From: DTU098 sp964498525
GTDB taxonomy: Bacteria; Bacillota; Desulfotomaculia; Desulfotomaculales; Pelotomaculaceae
Assembly: GCA_964498525.1 (NCBI GenBank)
Contig: CAZCGU010000001.1
Coordinates: forward strand, 1-64,000
Length of the DNA stretch: 64,000 nucleotides
Direction of reading: 5' to 3'
How positions within the stretch are numbered: position 1 is the first letter of the stretch; each line of letters begins with the position of its first letter. A program made the translations under genes and the position numbers. The notes under the pieces are model-generated. The model was given only the letters and a program-made list of their open reading frames with translations. It had not been told where the DNA came from and searched no databases. Shown here piece by piece: positions 52,812 through 61,200 of this stretch.

Positions 52812-53834
52812 TTACTTATTGCAGCTTTTAGCTGCTTCGATGTATTCCGCGCCAATCTTATCGGTGTACTCGTCATAAACCGGCTTCATGGCTGCCACAA
52901 ATTTCTCCCTGTCTTCCTCCGTCAGGGTATAAATTTCCATTTTGCCGCTGGCTTTTATTTTTTCAAAACTCTTTTGATTTTCTTCTTCTGCCAGCTGGCG
53001 TTCATAAAGGGTGGCCTCACCCATAGCGTCTTCCAGAATTATTTTATTTTCCGGAGAAAGGGAGTTCCAGAAAGCCGTATTGGTAAGAACGACGTAATCC
53101 AGGCGTCCGTGGCTGGAAACCGTCATATGTTTCTGGACGTCCTGGTAATTCTGGGTGTCGGTATTGTTAAAGGTGTTTTCCTGTCCGTCCACGGTTTTAT
53201 TATTGAGTCCGGTAAAAACTTCAGCAAAGGCCAGGGTTTGGGAACCGCTTCCCAGGGCCTTGAACTGGGCGTCCAGGACGCCGCCGCTCTGGGTCCGGAA
53301 TTTTAAGCCGTGAAAATCTTCCGGGGTCTTCAAGGGCCGCTTGGAATTGGTAAAATGTTTGGCGCCGTTGGGCCACCACCCCAGGCCGAGCATGCCCTGG
53401 GACTCAAGGGAATGCATCAGTTTCTGGCCCGCGGCGCCATCGTAGAAGTCATAGGCGGCCTGGTCGTCTTTAAATAAGAAGGGCATATCCACGATTTGGA
53501 AAGCCGGTTCAAAACCCACCAATTTGGTGACAGAAGGGGCAATAAATTGAACGTTGTTGGCCTTTAATTGTTCCAATTCTTCTTTATCCCCGTATAGCTG
53601 GGACGCCGGGAAAATAAGAATTTCTATTTTCCCGTCGGAGTTCTTTTCCACAAGCTCCTTAAACTTCAGGACAGCTTTTCCCTTGGGGGTGGCTTCGGCA
53701 ACGACGTGCGTAAACTTGACTTTCAGCACATCACTCCCGCCTGCAGCCGAATCTTTTCCGCAGCCTGTTACGGACATGATCATCAGCCCTGCCATTACCA
53801 GGCATAAAAGCATAACCCAATTTTTCTTTTTCAT
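52812..53834 (-). CDS. dctP: TRAP transporter substrate-binding lipoprotein DctP
   Basis: A 340-residue extracellular binding protein. A lipoprotein signal peptide ends at SVTGC with Cys25. The family patterns FTHVVAEATPKGKAVLKFKELVEK, ASQLYGDKEELEQLKANNVQF and LGLGWWPNGAKHFTNSKRPLKTPEDFHGLKFR (all in pieces) are clear, the last holding the Arg that binds the carboxylate of the ligand. The start at 53834 is set by TAGGAGG 6 bases upstream; a longer frame begins 84 bases earlier. The ligand is probably an organic acid. Confidence 0.93.
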   Translation of the reverse strand: MKKKNWVMLLCLVMAGLMIMSVTGCGKDSAAGGSDVLKVKFTHVVAEATPKGKAVLKFKELVEKNSDGKIEILIFPASQLYGDKEELEQLKANNVQFIAPSVTKLVGFEPAFQIVDMPFLFKDDQAAYDFYDGAAGQKLMHSLESQGMLGLGWWPNGAKHFTNSKRPLKTPEDFHGLKFRTQSGGVLDAQFKALGSGSQTLAFAEVFTGLNNKTVDGQENTFNNTDTQNYQDVQKHMTVSSHGRLDYVVLTNTAFWNSLSPENKIILEDAMGEATLYERQLAEEENQKSFEKIKASGKMEIYTLTEEDREKFVAAMKPVYDEYTDKIGAEYIEAAKSCNK

Positions 53835-54299
53835 TGCTTGCCTCCTACAATTTATTACCCGAAAAAAGGAAAAATAAAAACCATATTCGTCTATTGGGAA
53901 TGATTTTTTTAGACTCACCTCCAGGCTAGATTAAGAAGCAATGATAATATTAAATCATTACTTAACTTTCACTTAAGTAACAGATAGAAAGGAAATGCCT
54001 CTGATTCTTAATTTATTATCATAATATTCACTGTTTTGGCGAGTTTTAATATAATAAGTATCTAAACTATCTAAATATTCATAACATAACTTACTTCTAT
54101 AAATACCGGATTTGTTTAACGTCTTGTAAATATTGTCTAATACAACTAAATAATACTAAAATCTAACTTAATAGGCGATTATTTTTAGGATACATTTAAT
54201 TATAATAATATTACTAACAAAAAAACGTTTTGTTCATAAAAATACAAAGATTTTGTAATTTTTCGTTAATTTTAAATAAATAATTAGTAACTAAAAGAT
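53835..54299. other. Very AT-rich intergenic stretch upstream of dctP
   Basis: About 460 bases with strikingly low GC compared with the rest of the window, holding many TATAAT-like and AATAATA patches but no ORF. It should contain the dctP promoter on the minus strand; I cannot single out one. Such AT-rich DNA may be a site of curvature or nucleoid-protein binding. Confidence 0.5.
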
Positions 54300-54338
54300 A
54301 AATAAAGCAACTCTAATTAAAGGTTGCTTTATTTATAA
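54300..54338. terminator. Terminator for the small membrane protein gene
   Basis: AAATAAAGCAAC and GTTGCTTTATTT form a perfect 12-bp stem with an 11-base loop; A/T flanks make it work on either strand, and it lies just after the minus-strand gene at 54396-54602. Confidence 0.75.
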
Positions 54339-54395
54339 CCATTTATAAATCAATTTTTCAAGATGTTGTGACTTTCAGTACTTTTTGTGCATAGG

Positions 54396-54602
54396 CTAGA
54401 GTTTCGTGGGCTTGAACAGTTTCGAGGTCTTCATTGGAGGAAATAAGAATGCGGGCGAGCAGTATGTTGTGTAATGAATAATAGGGTTAGAATTGTTGCC
54501 GGTGCTCTCATTCTCGGGTTTAATATAGACATGATAACAGGCGATTACGTACACACAAAGGTAGGCCAGCATTGTCCCTAAAAAAATACTAAACCACACC
54601 AT
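54396..54602 (-). CDS. Small membrane protein of unknown function
   Basis: A 68-residue protein with one N-terminal transmembrane helix (FSIFLGTMLAYLCVYVIACYHVYI, about residues 4-27) and a polar, Asn/Pro/Lys-rich tail. I do not recognise a family. A strong AGGAGGGG lies 7 bases before the ATG, a palindromic operator lies upstream, and a terminator follows, so it looks like a real, separately regulated gene. It is between dctP and the glutaredoxin-like gene; any link to the transporter is inference. Confidence 0.55.
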   Translation of the reverse strand: MVWFSIFLGTMLAYLCVYVIACYHVYIKPENESTGNNSNPIIHYTTYCSPAFLFPPMKTSKLFKPTKL

Positions 54603-54641
54603 TCATTTTCCCCTCCTTTTATCAGTTTGTTTTCCTTAATT

Positions 54642-54657
54642 ATATTGTATACAATAT
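54642..54657. promoter_or_regulatory. Perfect 16-bp palindrome, likely repressor operator
   Basis: ATATTGTATACAATAT is its own reverse complement. The core TTGTATACAA resembles operators of GntR/FadR-type regulators. On the minus strand it overlaps the place of a -10 element (TACAAT), 40 bases before the small membrane protein gene, so binding would block that promoter. The regulator is not encoded in the window. Confidence 0.6.
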
Positions 54658-54794
54658 TCGAGTTTGCGCAACCCTTCACAAGATATTCGCAATTGCAAGT
54701 TAATTTAGAAAAACCAAACAATACAGAATAAAGCTTTTACAATAACCGGCGCGGGATCTATCCGGAACCTCATCTTTATTTCGCAATCATAAAG

Positions 54795-54862
54795 ATAATT
54801 GTTTCTGAAAAAAAAGTGTTATTAAAAGCCGGGGAGGTCCCCCATTTCAGGTGGACCTCCCG
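54795..54862 (-). terminator. Intrinsic terminator of the glutaredoxin-like gene
   Basis: Read on the minus strand, GGGAGGTCC and GGACCTCCC pair around a 12-base loop, followed by CGGC and a T-rich tail with eight T residues. The stem begins inside the last codons, and the stop codon TGA lies in its loop. Confidence 0.75.
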
Positions 54863-55095
54863 GATGGAAGCAATCTTTCCAGCGCATTTCGGTCAAATCC
54901 GACCACCACTTGTTCTCCCACTGAAATAGTGGGAACAGCCATGCGTCCGGTTTTTTTGATCATTTCACTGCGGGCCGCATCATTTTCAGCAACATTTAGT
55001 TCCTTGAAGCTAACCCCTTTTTGTGAAAGAAACTCCTTCACGTGGGTGCAATGGGGTCAGGTTGGTGTAGTATACACTGTCACGTTATCCAGCAT
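54847..55095 (-). CDS. Glutaredoxin-like selenoprotein (UxxC active site)
   Basis: An 82-residue thioredoxin-fold redox protein if the in-frame TGA at 55057-55059 is read as selenocysteine. From ATG 55095 (GGAGG 7 bases upstream) the frame reads MLDNVTVYTTPT-U-PHC, i.e. Sec13 exactly where glutaredoxin/NrdH-like proteins have the first Cys of CPxC; Cys16 is kept. The rest (FKELNVAENDAARSEM, the cis-Pro motif AVPTISVG and VVGFD) completes the fold. A hairpin starting 15 bases after the TGA (see separate entry) fits a bacterial SECIS. Conventional gene finding would call only a truncated 64-residue protein from GTG 55041, without an active site. The partner and substrate are unknown. Confidence 0.8.
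55023..55041 (-). promoter_or_regulatory. SECIS-like hairpin for selenocysteine insertion
   Basis: On the minus strand GTGAAGGA and TCTTTCAC pair (8 bp including a G-T pair) around the loop GTT. The loop begins 24 bases after the UGA, within the range known for bacterial SECIS elements, and starts with G as expected for SelB binding. Confidence 0.6.
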
Positions 55096-55415
55096 GGCTT
55101 TTCCTCCACAATTTTTTATTATTATAGGGTGTTTCCCCGGAAAATATGCAAGAACAAAGGTTTGCTGACTAACCATTTGACCTGCCGTTACCCTTGCAGG
55201 GAGATTTTTTTTGCCGCAGGCTAGCCTCTAAGGGAAATTAATGATATTGACGGGTAATTTATCCATGACGGACGTCACCGAAAAGAGCAGAAGTGAATAG
55301 TCTAACACGAGAGTTAAACATGCTTTTTAAGGGTTTGCAAAGATGATTTTATCAAATAATCCGGGACTTTTTAGATGGTAAAGGATTAATTGATTCGGAA
55401 AGTGGCAGGTAACGA
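55096..55415. other. Divergent gap between the glutaredoxin-like gene and the polysaccharide operon
   Basis: About 320 bases. A CCTGC/GCAGG hairpin followed by AGATTTTTTTT lies at about 55180-55212 and could stop plus-strand read-through before the operon. No gene seen; the promoter of the polysaccharide operon should lie here but no clear -35/-10 pair was picked. Confidence 0.4.
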
Positions 55416-57263
55416 ATGAGCAGGAAGATTAGAATGTTATTGCTGATGGCCCTGGACGTGCTGCTTGTCAATGCGGCAACAATATCCGCCGTCTTGCTTA
55501 TCTCAAAAGCGAGTCTCCTGGACGGTCAGGCAAGAATTGGAGCCCTTGCCGCCGTCACAGCGGCGGTGTCCTTATCTTCTTTTTATCTTTTCGGTCTTTA
55601 CAACAGGATCTGGGAATATGCCGGGGCAAAGGAACTATACGCCACAATCAAGGCAGTAACTTTAACGGGTTCTCTCCAGTTTTGCCTGAACCTGTTTTTT
55701 TTCAAAGCTTACTTGCCCGGCAGCGTGTTCTTAATAAGCTGGCTGTTGATGTTGTTTTTTGTAGGCGGGTCAAGGCTGTGTTGGCGGGTTTGCCGGGACC
55801 TGGACAATTTCAAACTTCCGCGGCACCGCAAAAAGCCGGTTTTAATTGTTGGCGCCGGGGGAGCCGGGGCACTGGTGGCCAGGGCCATACAGGATAATGA
55901 AACAGATTTTGCCCCGGTGGGTTTTGTTGACGACAGCGAGTTCAAGCAAAATATGAGGATGTACGGCCTGCCTGTGTTGGGCAAACGGGAGGATATACCT
56001 GTTCTGGTGGAAAGGCACGGTGTCAAGGAAATCATTATTGCCATACCTTCGGCATCCAGCAAGGAGCTTCGGGAATTGGTAAATATCAGCAGCCACACGC
56101 CGGCCCGGCTGAAAATCACCCCCAGTGTGTTCAGTTACCTCAGGGGAAACATCAGCCTGGGTCAGATCAGGGATGTGGAAGTGGAAGATTTGCTGCACCG
56201 TGAACCTGTGAGGGTTAATCTGCGGGATATCGCCGGCTATTTAAACGGAAGGGTAGTTCTGATAACCGGCGCCGGGGGATCGGTTGGTTCCGAGCTCTGT
56301 AATCAGGTTGCATCTTTCGGACCGCGTCTGGTGGTGCTTTTGGGCCGCGGTGAAAACAGCGTATACGAGGCCAACCTTGCCCTGGAAAACCGTTATCCGG
56401 GCCTGAGCCGGGAAATTGCCATAGCGGACGTAAGGGACCGGTACCGGATTGAGCATATTTTTTCCCGTTGCCGGCCGGACGTGGTATTCCACGCGGCCGC
56501 CCATAAACACGTGCCGCTCATGGAAAAAACCCCTTACGAGGCTTTCGTAAATAATGTAATCGGCACCATGAATGTAGCCCGGGCGGCGGAAGCTGTTCAA
56601 ACCGACGTATTTATCCTGATCTCCACCGACAAGGCTGTTAACCCGAAAAGTGTAATGGGGGCCACAAAAAGGTCGGCTGAAATGGTTATTCAGGAGTTTG
56701 ACCGGATTTCCGCCACAAGATATTCCGCCGTGCGCTTCGGCAACGTGCTGGGCAGCAGAGGCAGTGTCGTGCCCCTGTTTAAAAAACAAATAGCCCGGGG
56801 AGGGCCGGTAACGGTGACGGATCCGGACATGGTAAGGTACTTCATGACCGTATCCGAAGCTGTACAGTTGGTCATTCAGGCCGGCGCGCTGGCCAGGGGA
56901 GGGGAGATTTTCCTTCTGGATATGGGCGAACCCGTAAAGATTGCCGACCTGGCCAGGGATTTGATTAAATTGTCGGGTTTCCGGCCTGATTTAGATATTC
57001 CTATACTATATACCGGGGTCCGGCCCGGGGAAAAACTTTTCGAGGAACTGTTTACGGGGGACGAACGGGTAGATAAAACCGTCCACACCAGGATTCTGGT
57101 AACCCGGCCGGAAGGGGACCCCGGACCGGCAGTAAGGGAGCTCATAAACAATACGGATTTACCCGGCTGCGGTTTTGGCGAGCGGGAAGCGCTGGGACTG
57201 CTTCAAAAACTAATACCCGGCTTCAGCCATAATACTGATCAGACCTTAGTGGGGGGAAAATAG
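55416..57263 (+). CDS. Membrane-bound nucleoside-diphosphate-sugar 4,6-dehydratase (CapD/FlaA1/PglF family)
   Basis: A 615-residue enzyme for polysaccharide precursor synthesis. The N-terminus has four membrane helices (residues about 8-110), then a first Rossmann-like domain (VLIVGAGGAGALVARAI, about 143-158) and a catalytic SDR domain starting VLITGAGGSVGSELC (about 282-296). STDKAVNPKSVMGATKRSAE (in pieces, about 407-426) carries the Met-Lys variant of the SDR active site used by inverting or retaining UDP-GlcNAc 4,6-dehydratases. It is full length and opens the operon, 3 bases before the dehydrogenase gene. Confidence 0.9.
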   Translation: MSRKIRMLLLMALDVLLVNAATISAVLLISKASLLDGQARIGALAAVTAAVSLSSFYLFGLYNRIWEYAGAKELYATIKAVTLTGSLQFCLNLFFFKAYLPGSVFLISWLLMLFFVGGSRLCWRVCRDLDNFKLPRHRKKPVLIVGAGGAGALVARAIQDNETDFAPVGFVDDSEFKQNMRMYGLPVLGKREDIPVLVERHGVKEIIIAIPSASSKELRELVNISSHTPARLKITPSVFSYLRGNISLGQIRDVEVEDLLHREPVRVNLRDIAGYLNGRVVLITGAGGSVGSELCNQVASFGPRLVVLLGRGENSVYEANLALENRYPGLSREIAIADVRDRYRIEHIFSRCRPDVVFHAAAHKHVPLMEKTPYEAFVNNVIGTMNVARAAEAVQTDVFILISTDKAVNPKSVMGATKRSAEMVIQEFDRISATRYSAVRFGNVLGSRGSVVPLFKKQIARGGPVTVTDPDMVRYFMTVSEAVQLVIQAGALARGGEIFLLDMGEPVKIADLARDLIKLSGFRPDLDIPILYTGVRPGEKLFEELFTGDERVDKTVHTRILVTRPEGDPGPAVRELINNTDLPGCGFGEREALGLLQKLIPGFSHNTDQTLVGGK

Positions 57264-57266
57264 AGA

Positions 57267-58592
57267 ATGCTGCCTGGCAATCCCATGGAAGAATTAAAAA
57301 GAAAAATCGAAAACCGCGAAGCAAATATAATTGTTGTTGGTCTGGGTTATGTGGGTCTGCCTCTGGCCGTGGAAAAGGGAAATGTGGGTTTTCATGTTAC
57401 AGGGATAGAAGTATGCGGGGAGCGCGTCAAATTTGTCAATGCGGGCAAAAGTTATATCCCTGACGTCGACGGGGAGGAACTGAGGAAGCTGGTGGAACAA
57501 GGCAGGCTTTCGGCTACTTCCAGTTTTGATTGTCTGGACAGCGCCGACATCATGATCATTTGCGTTCCTACTCCGCTTACCGCCACCCGGGATCCGGATA
57601 TTTCCCAGGTAGTTGCCGCGACAAGACAAATTGCCGGCCACCTCCGCAAGGGCCAGTTGTTAACCCTGGAAAGCACCACTTATCCCGGAACCACCCAGGA
57701 GGTTATCCTGCCCCTCCTGGAGTCAAAGGGATTAAAGGTTGGCGAAGATTTTTTCCTGGCTTATTCACCGGAAAGGGTTGATCCGGGAAATAAGCGGTTC
57801 AAGACCAGGAATATTTCCAAAATCGTAGGCGGCGTAACTCCCTCCTGTCTTGACCTGGCCTGTCATTTCTACTCCCAGGCCATAAACCAGGTGGTCCCTG
57901 TTTCCTCACCGGCGGCTGCGGAAATGATCAAGGTTTTCGAGAATACTTACCGGGCCGTGAATATTGCCCTGGTTAACGAGCTTATGTTTATCTGCGACCG
58001 CATGGGGCTGGACGTTTGGGAAATCGTAGAGGCGGCAAGCACCAAACCTTTCGGTTTTCAAACCTTTTATCCCGGTCCCGGGGTGGGAGGTCACTGTATC
58101 CCGGTGGATCCCCATTACTTAACCTGGAAGGCCCGGGAATATGATTTTTACTCCAATTTAATCGATCTCGCCGTTCAGATTAATATCAAGGCTTCTTACT
58201 TTATTGCCGAAAAAGTGCGGCAGGCCTTAAACCGGAATAAAAAAAGTATCCGGGACGCCCGGGTGTTTGTTTTGGGGGCTGCCTATAAAAAGGACATTAA
58301 TGACAGCCGGGAATCCCCCGCCGTTAAGATCATGTCGCTTCTGGCCGGTGAAGGAGTGGAGGTATCCTACCATGATCCCTATATTCCCATGGTTTCCCTC
58401 ACCCCCGGCCGCGTTTTAAAAAGTGTCCCGCTGACCGAAAAGGAAATTGCCCGGTCAGATTGTGTGGTGATTGCAACTGACCACAGTTGCTTTGATTACG
58501 GAATGATCCTCAACCACGCCAAGGTGCTGGTGGACGCGCGCAACGCCACCGGGAAATTCCTGGAGGGGAAAACCAGGGTTATTAAGATTTAG
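57267..58592 (+). CDS. UDP-N-acetylglucosamine 6-dehydrogenase, WbpA-like
   Basis: A 441-residue NAD-dependent enzyme that oxidises C6 of a UDP-sugar to the uronic acid. It has the Rossmann motif VVGLGYVGLPLAVEKG (about residues 22-37), CVPTPLTATRDPDIS (about 96-110) and the catalytic Cys in GPGVGGHCIPVDPHYL (about 270-285). The combination with PFGF and TWKAREY points to the WbpA group, which forms UDP-GlcNAcA, rather than WecC or plain UDP-glucose dehydrogenase. ATG 57267 follows GGGGGGAAAATAG. The next gene, an aminotransferase, starts 16 bases after it. Confidence 0.9.
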   Translation: MLPGNPMEELKRKIENREANIIVVGLGYVGLPLAVEKGNVGFHVTGIEVCGERVKFVNAGKSYIPDVDGEELRKLVEQGRLSATSSFDCLDSADIMIICVPTPLTATRDPDISQVVAATRQIAGHLRKGQLLTLESTTYPGTTQEVILPLLESKGLKVGEDFFLAYSPERVDPGNKRFKTRNISKIVGGVTPSCLDLACHFYSQAINQVVPVSSPAAAEMIKVFENTYRAVNIALVNELMFICDRMGLDVWEIVEAASTKPFGFQTFYPGPGVGGHCIPVDPHYLTWKAREYDFYSNLIDLAVQINIKASYFIAEKVRQALNRNKKSIRDARVFVLGAAYKKDINDSRESPAVKIMSLLAGEGVEVSYHDPYIPMVSLTPGRVLKSVPLTEKEIARSDCVVIATDHSCFDYGMILNHAKVLVDARNATGKFLEGKTRVIKI

Positions 58593-58608
58593 GCAGGAGG
58601 TACCAGGG

Positions 58609-59703
58609 GTGTCTGTACCGCTAATTGATCTGAAGGCACAATATAACTCAATTAAAGATGAGATTATTACAGCAATTAACTCGGTGCTGGACAGCGGGGA
58701 ATATATTTTAGGCCAAAACGTCGCTGCCCTGGAGTCTTCCGTGGCAGAATTATGCGGGGTCAAGCACGGTATCGGGGTAGCCAGCGGGACGGATGCGCTG
58801 TTACTGTCCCTTAAAGCCCTGGGCGTAGGGCCCGGCGCGGAGGTTATTACCACTCCCTTTACTTTCTTCGCCACAGCCGAAGTCATTTCAAAAGCAGGGG
58901 GCCTGCCGGTTTTTGCCGACATCGATCCCCTCACCTACAATCTGGACCCGGAAAAGGTCGCGGAGAAGATTACTCCCCGCACCAGGGCCATTATTCCCGT
59001 GCACATCTTCGGCCAGGCGGCGGACCTTGACCCCCTTCTGGAACTTGCCCGGGAACACCGGCTGGCAGTAATCGAGGATGCCTGTCAGGCCATCGGAGCC
59101 CGTTACAAGGGTCACAGGGCCGGTTCCCTGGGGCATACCGCCTGTTTCAGTTTCTATCCCACCAAAAATCTGGGCGGTTACGGCGATGGAGGCATGGTGG
59201 TTACAAAGGACAGTGAAATTGCAGCCAGGCTCAGGCTGTTAAGGGTACACGGAAGCCATATCCGTTATCATCATTCCATCCACGGTTACAATAGCAGGCT
59301 AGACGAAATCCAGGCCGCCGTTCTGCGGGTAAAATTAAAACACCTGGACCGGTGGAACAGGCAGCGGCGGGACCGGGCGGCGCTGTACGACCATCTTTTG
59401 AACGGCAGCGGCATTGTTACACCCCATGTTGAACCGTGGAACGAAAGCGTTTACCATCTTTACGTGGTGCGTTCCCCGGATAGGGATCTTTTAAGGGCGC
59501 GCCTGTCCGGGGCGGGTATCGGCAGCGGTATATACTATCCCCTGCCCCTTCACCTGCAGGAGGTCTACAAAGAGCTTGGCTACCGGCCCGGCGATCTGCC
59601 GGAGGCGGAAAGAGCTGCCCGGGAAACCCTTGCTCTGCCTTTGGATCCGGAAATTACCGAAGACACTGCCCGGCTGGTTGTTAAAACGCTCCTGGATTAT
59701 TAA
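58609..59703 (+). CDS. DegT/DnrJ/EryC1 aminotransferase, WbpE-like
   Basis: A 364-residue PLP enzyme that transaminates a keto-sugar nucleotide. The start VPLIDLKAQYNSIKDEI, the GVASGTDALLLSLKALGVG segment (about residues 58-76), EDACQAIGA and the PLP-binding Lys in FSFYPTKNLGGYGDGG (about 178-193) are typical. Beside a WbpA-like enzyme it probably makes a 3-amino uronic sugar (WbpE/WlbC type), but the oxidase step (WbpB) is not in the window; alternatively it acts on the 4-keto product of the dehydratase. The GTG start follows CAGGAGG. Confidence 0.9.
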   Translation: MSVPLIDLKAQYNSIKDEIITAINSVLDSGEYILGQNVAALESSVAELCGVKHGIGVASGTDALLLSLKALGVGPGAEVITTPFTFFATAEVISKAGGLPVFADIDPLTYNLDPEKVAEKITPRTRAIIPVHIFGQAADLDPLLELAREHRLAVIEDACQAIGARYKGHRAGSLGHTACFSFYPTKNLGGYGDGGMVVTKDSEIAARLRLLRVHGSHIRYHHSIHGYNSRLDEIQAAVLRVKLKHLDRWNRQRRDRAALYDHLLNGSGIVTPHVEPWNESVYHLYVVRSPDRDLLRARLSGAGIGSGIYYPLPLHLQEVYKELGYRPGDLPEAERAARETLALPLDPEITEDTARLVVKTLLDY

Positions 59704-59709
59704 GCTGCC

Positions 59710-61200
59710 ATGAAAAACAGCCTCAGCTACCAGGCGTTTTTGTTAACAGCTGCCAAGGCGGCGGACGCCTTTACCCTCCTGATCCTGGGGATGATTTTGG
59801 CCCGTGTGCTAACACTGGAGGATTACGGAACCTACAGGCAGGTATGGCTTTTATATTATACGTTGATTCCGTTGTTTACCCTGGGGATAGCCACCAGCGT
59901 CAACTATTTCGTACCAAGATTCGAGCCCGGGCGGCAAAAGACATTTATTTTTCAAACTTATTCCGGGCTTTTCATCCTTGGCTTTCTCTTCGCGGTATTT
60001 TTATACGCGGGGGCGGATTATTTTGGCGCCTGGTTCAATAACTTGGCCCTGGGCCAGTTAATTAAAATATTTTCCCTGGTCCCGCTGTTAACCATGCCCA
60101 CGTCTTATTACCACAACCTGTACATCTGTCTTAAAAAAGCTGTAGTTGCGGCGGGCATCCTGACTTCCGCCACCCTGGTCAGGTTCGGTGTCATTGCCGC
60201 GGCTATCTATCTGGAGCCATCCTTGAAAAACATTTTTACGGCTCTCTTAATCTATTACGTTTTGGAATTTACCATCCTTTCGCTCTTGATTTACCGCCCC
60301 TTCAGGACCGTGCCTTTGGATTGGAAAAAACAAAATATCAGGGAACAGCTCAAATTCACCGTACCCATCGGCCTGTCCTCCGTGGTGGGGGCTTTCAGCC
60401 GTCAAATTGACAAGCTGATCATCTCCGGGTATTTCACCGCCCGGGAATTTGCCATCTACGCCAACGGAGCTATGGAACTGCCCCTGGCCAGAATCCTGAA
60501 CGCGGCGGTAATGTCGGTCCTGATGCCGGAACTGGTATTGTTGTACAACCGGGGAGAATACCAGAAAATGCTGGCCCTCTGGCACCGTTCCATACGCAAG
60601 GTCTCCCTGATTATTCTGCCGGTGATGGTTTTCCTTTTTGTTTTTGCCAGGGAGTTTTTGGTCCTTTTGTATTCAGAAAAATACCTTGCCAGCGCGGGTA
60701 TTTTCCAAATCTACCTGCTGACCCTGCCGATCCGGGTTACCACCTTCGGCTCCGTGTTGCTGGCGGCGGGGCTTTCCAGGGTAATTATGTATTATTCTAT
60801 TTATACCGTGCTTATCTCCGTAGTCTTAAACCTGGTTATGATCCGGCTGTGGGGTGTCTGGGGAGCCGCCCTGGCCACGGTGGCGGGTATTTATATCATA
60901 ACTTTTCTCCAGCTTGGCAAAATTTGCTCAGTGGTGAATTGCACCTTTAAAGATGTGTACCCCTGGAGAAATACCCTGCACATCCTGGTGGTTTCCCTGG
61001 CGGCCGGATTGGTTCCCCTGGCAGGTAAGTCAATGATTAACAACGGGCTTATTTCCCTGACAGTGAACGGTTTCGCCTACCTCTTGCTTTTCGCGGGGCT
61101 GGCTGTCAGAACAAAACTTTTTTCCAGAAGCGAAATAGAGCAAATAAAGAATAAAGTGAGGTCGACTTTGGGTTGCTTAGGAAAGTCAGGGCAAAAGTAG
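59710..61200 (+). CDS. Oligosaccharide flippase (Wzx-like, MATE/MVF superfamily)
   Basis: A 496-residue protein with about twelve to fourteen membrane helices. The N-terminal ILARVLTLEDYGTYRQVWLLYY and the IGLSSVVGAFSRQIDKLIISGYFTAREFAIYANGA segment (in pieces, about residues 217-251) are characteristic of polysaccharide flippases that move lipid-linked repeat units across the membrane. It begins 6 bases after the aminotransferase stop, behind a poor ribosome-binding site, so translation is probably coupled. It overlaps the following gene by up to 28 bases. Confidence 0.9.
   Translation: MKNSLSYQAFLLTAAKAADAFTLLILGMILARVLTLEDYGTYRQVWLLYYTLIPLFTLGIATSVNYFVPRFEPGRQKTFIFQTYSGLFILGFLFAVFLYAGADYFGAWFNNLALGQLIKIFSLVPLLTMPTSYYHNLYICLKKAVVAAGILTSATLVRFGVIAAAIYLEPSLKNIFTALLIYYVLEFTILSLLIYRPFRTVPLDWKKQNIREQLKFTVPIGLSSVVGAFSRQIDKLIISGYFTAREFAIYANGAMELPLARILNAAVMSVLMPELVLLYNRGEYQKMLALWHRSIRKVSLIILPVMVFLFVFAREFLVLLYSEKYLASAGIFQIYLLTLPIRVTTFGSVLLAAGLSRVIMYYSIYTVLISVVLNLVMIRLWGVWGAALATVAGIYIITFLQLGKICSVVNCTFKDVYPWRNTLHILVVSLAAGLVPLAGKSMINNGLISLTVNGFAYLLLFAGLAVRTKLFSRSEIEQIKNKVRSTLGCLGKSGQK

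Noticed and set aside
54847..55041. 64-residue protein from GTG 55041 as a stand-alone gene
   Set aside because: It lacks the active-site strand and has no start site; the longer frame through TGA gives a complete glutaredoxin-like fold.
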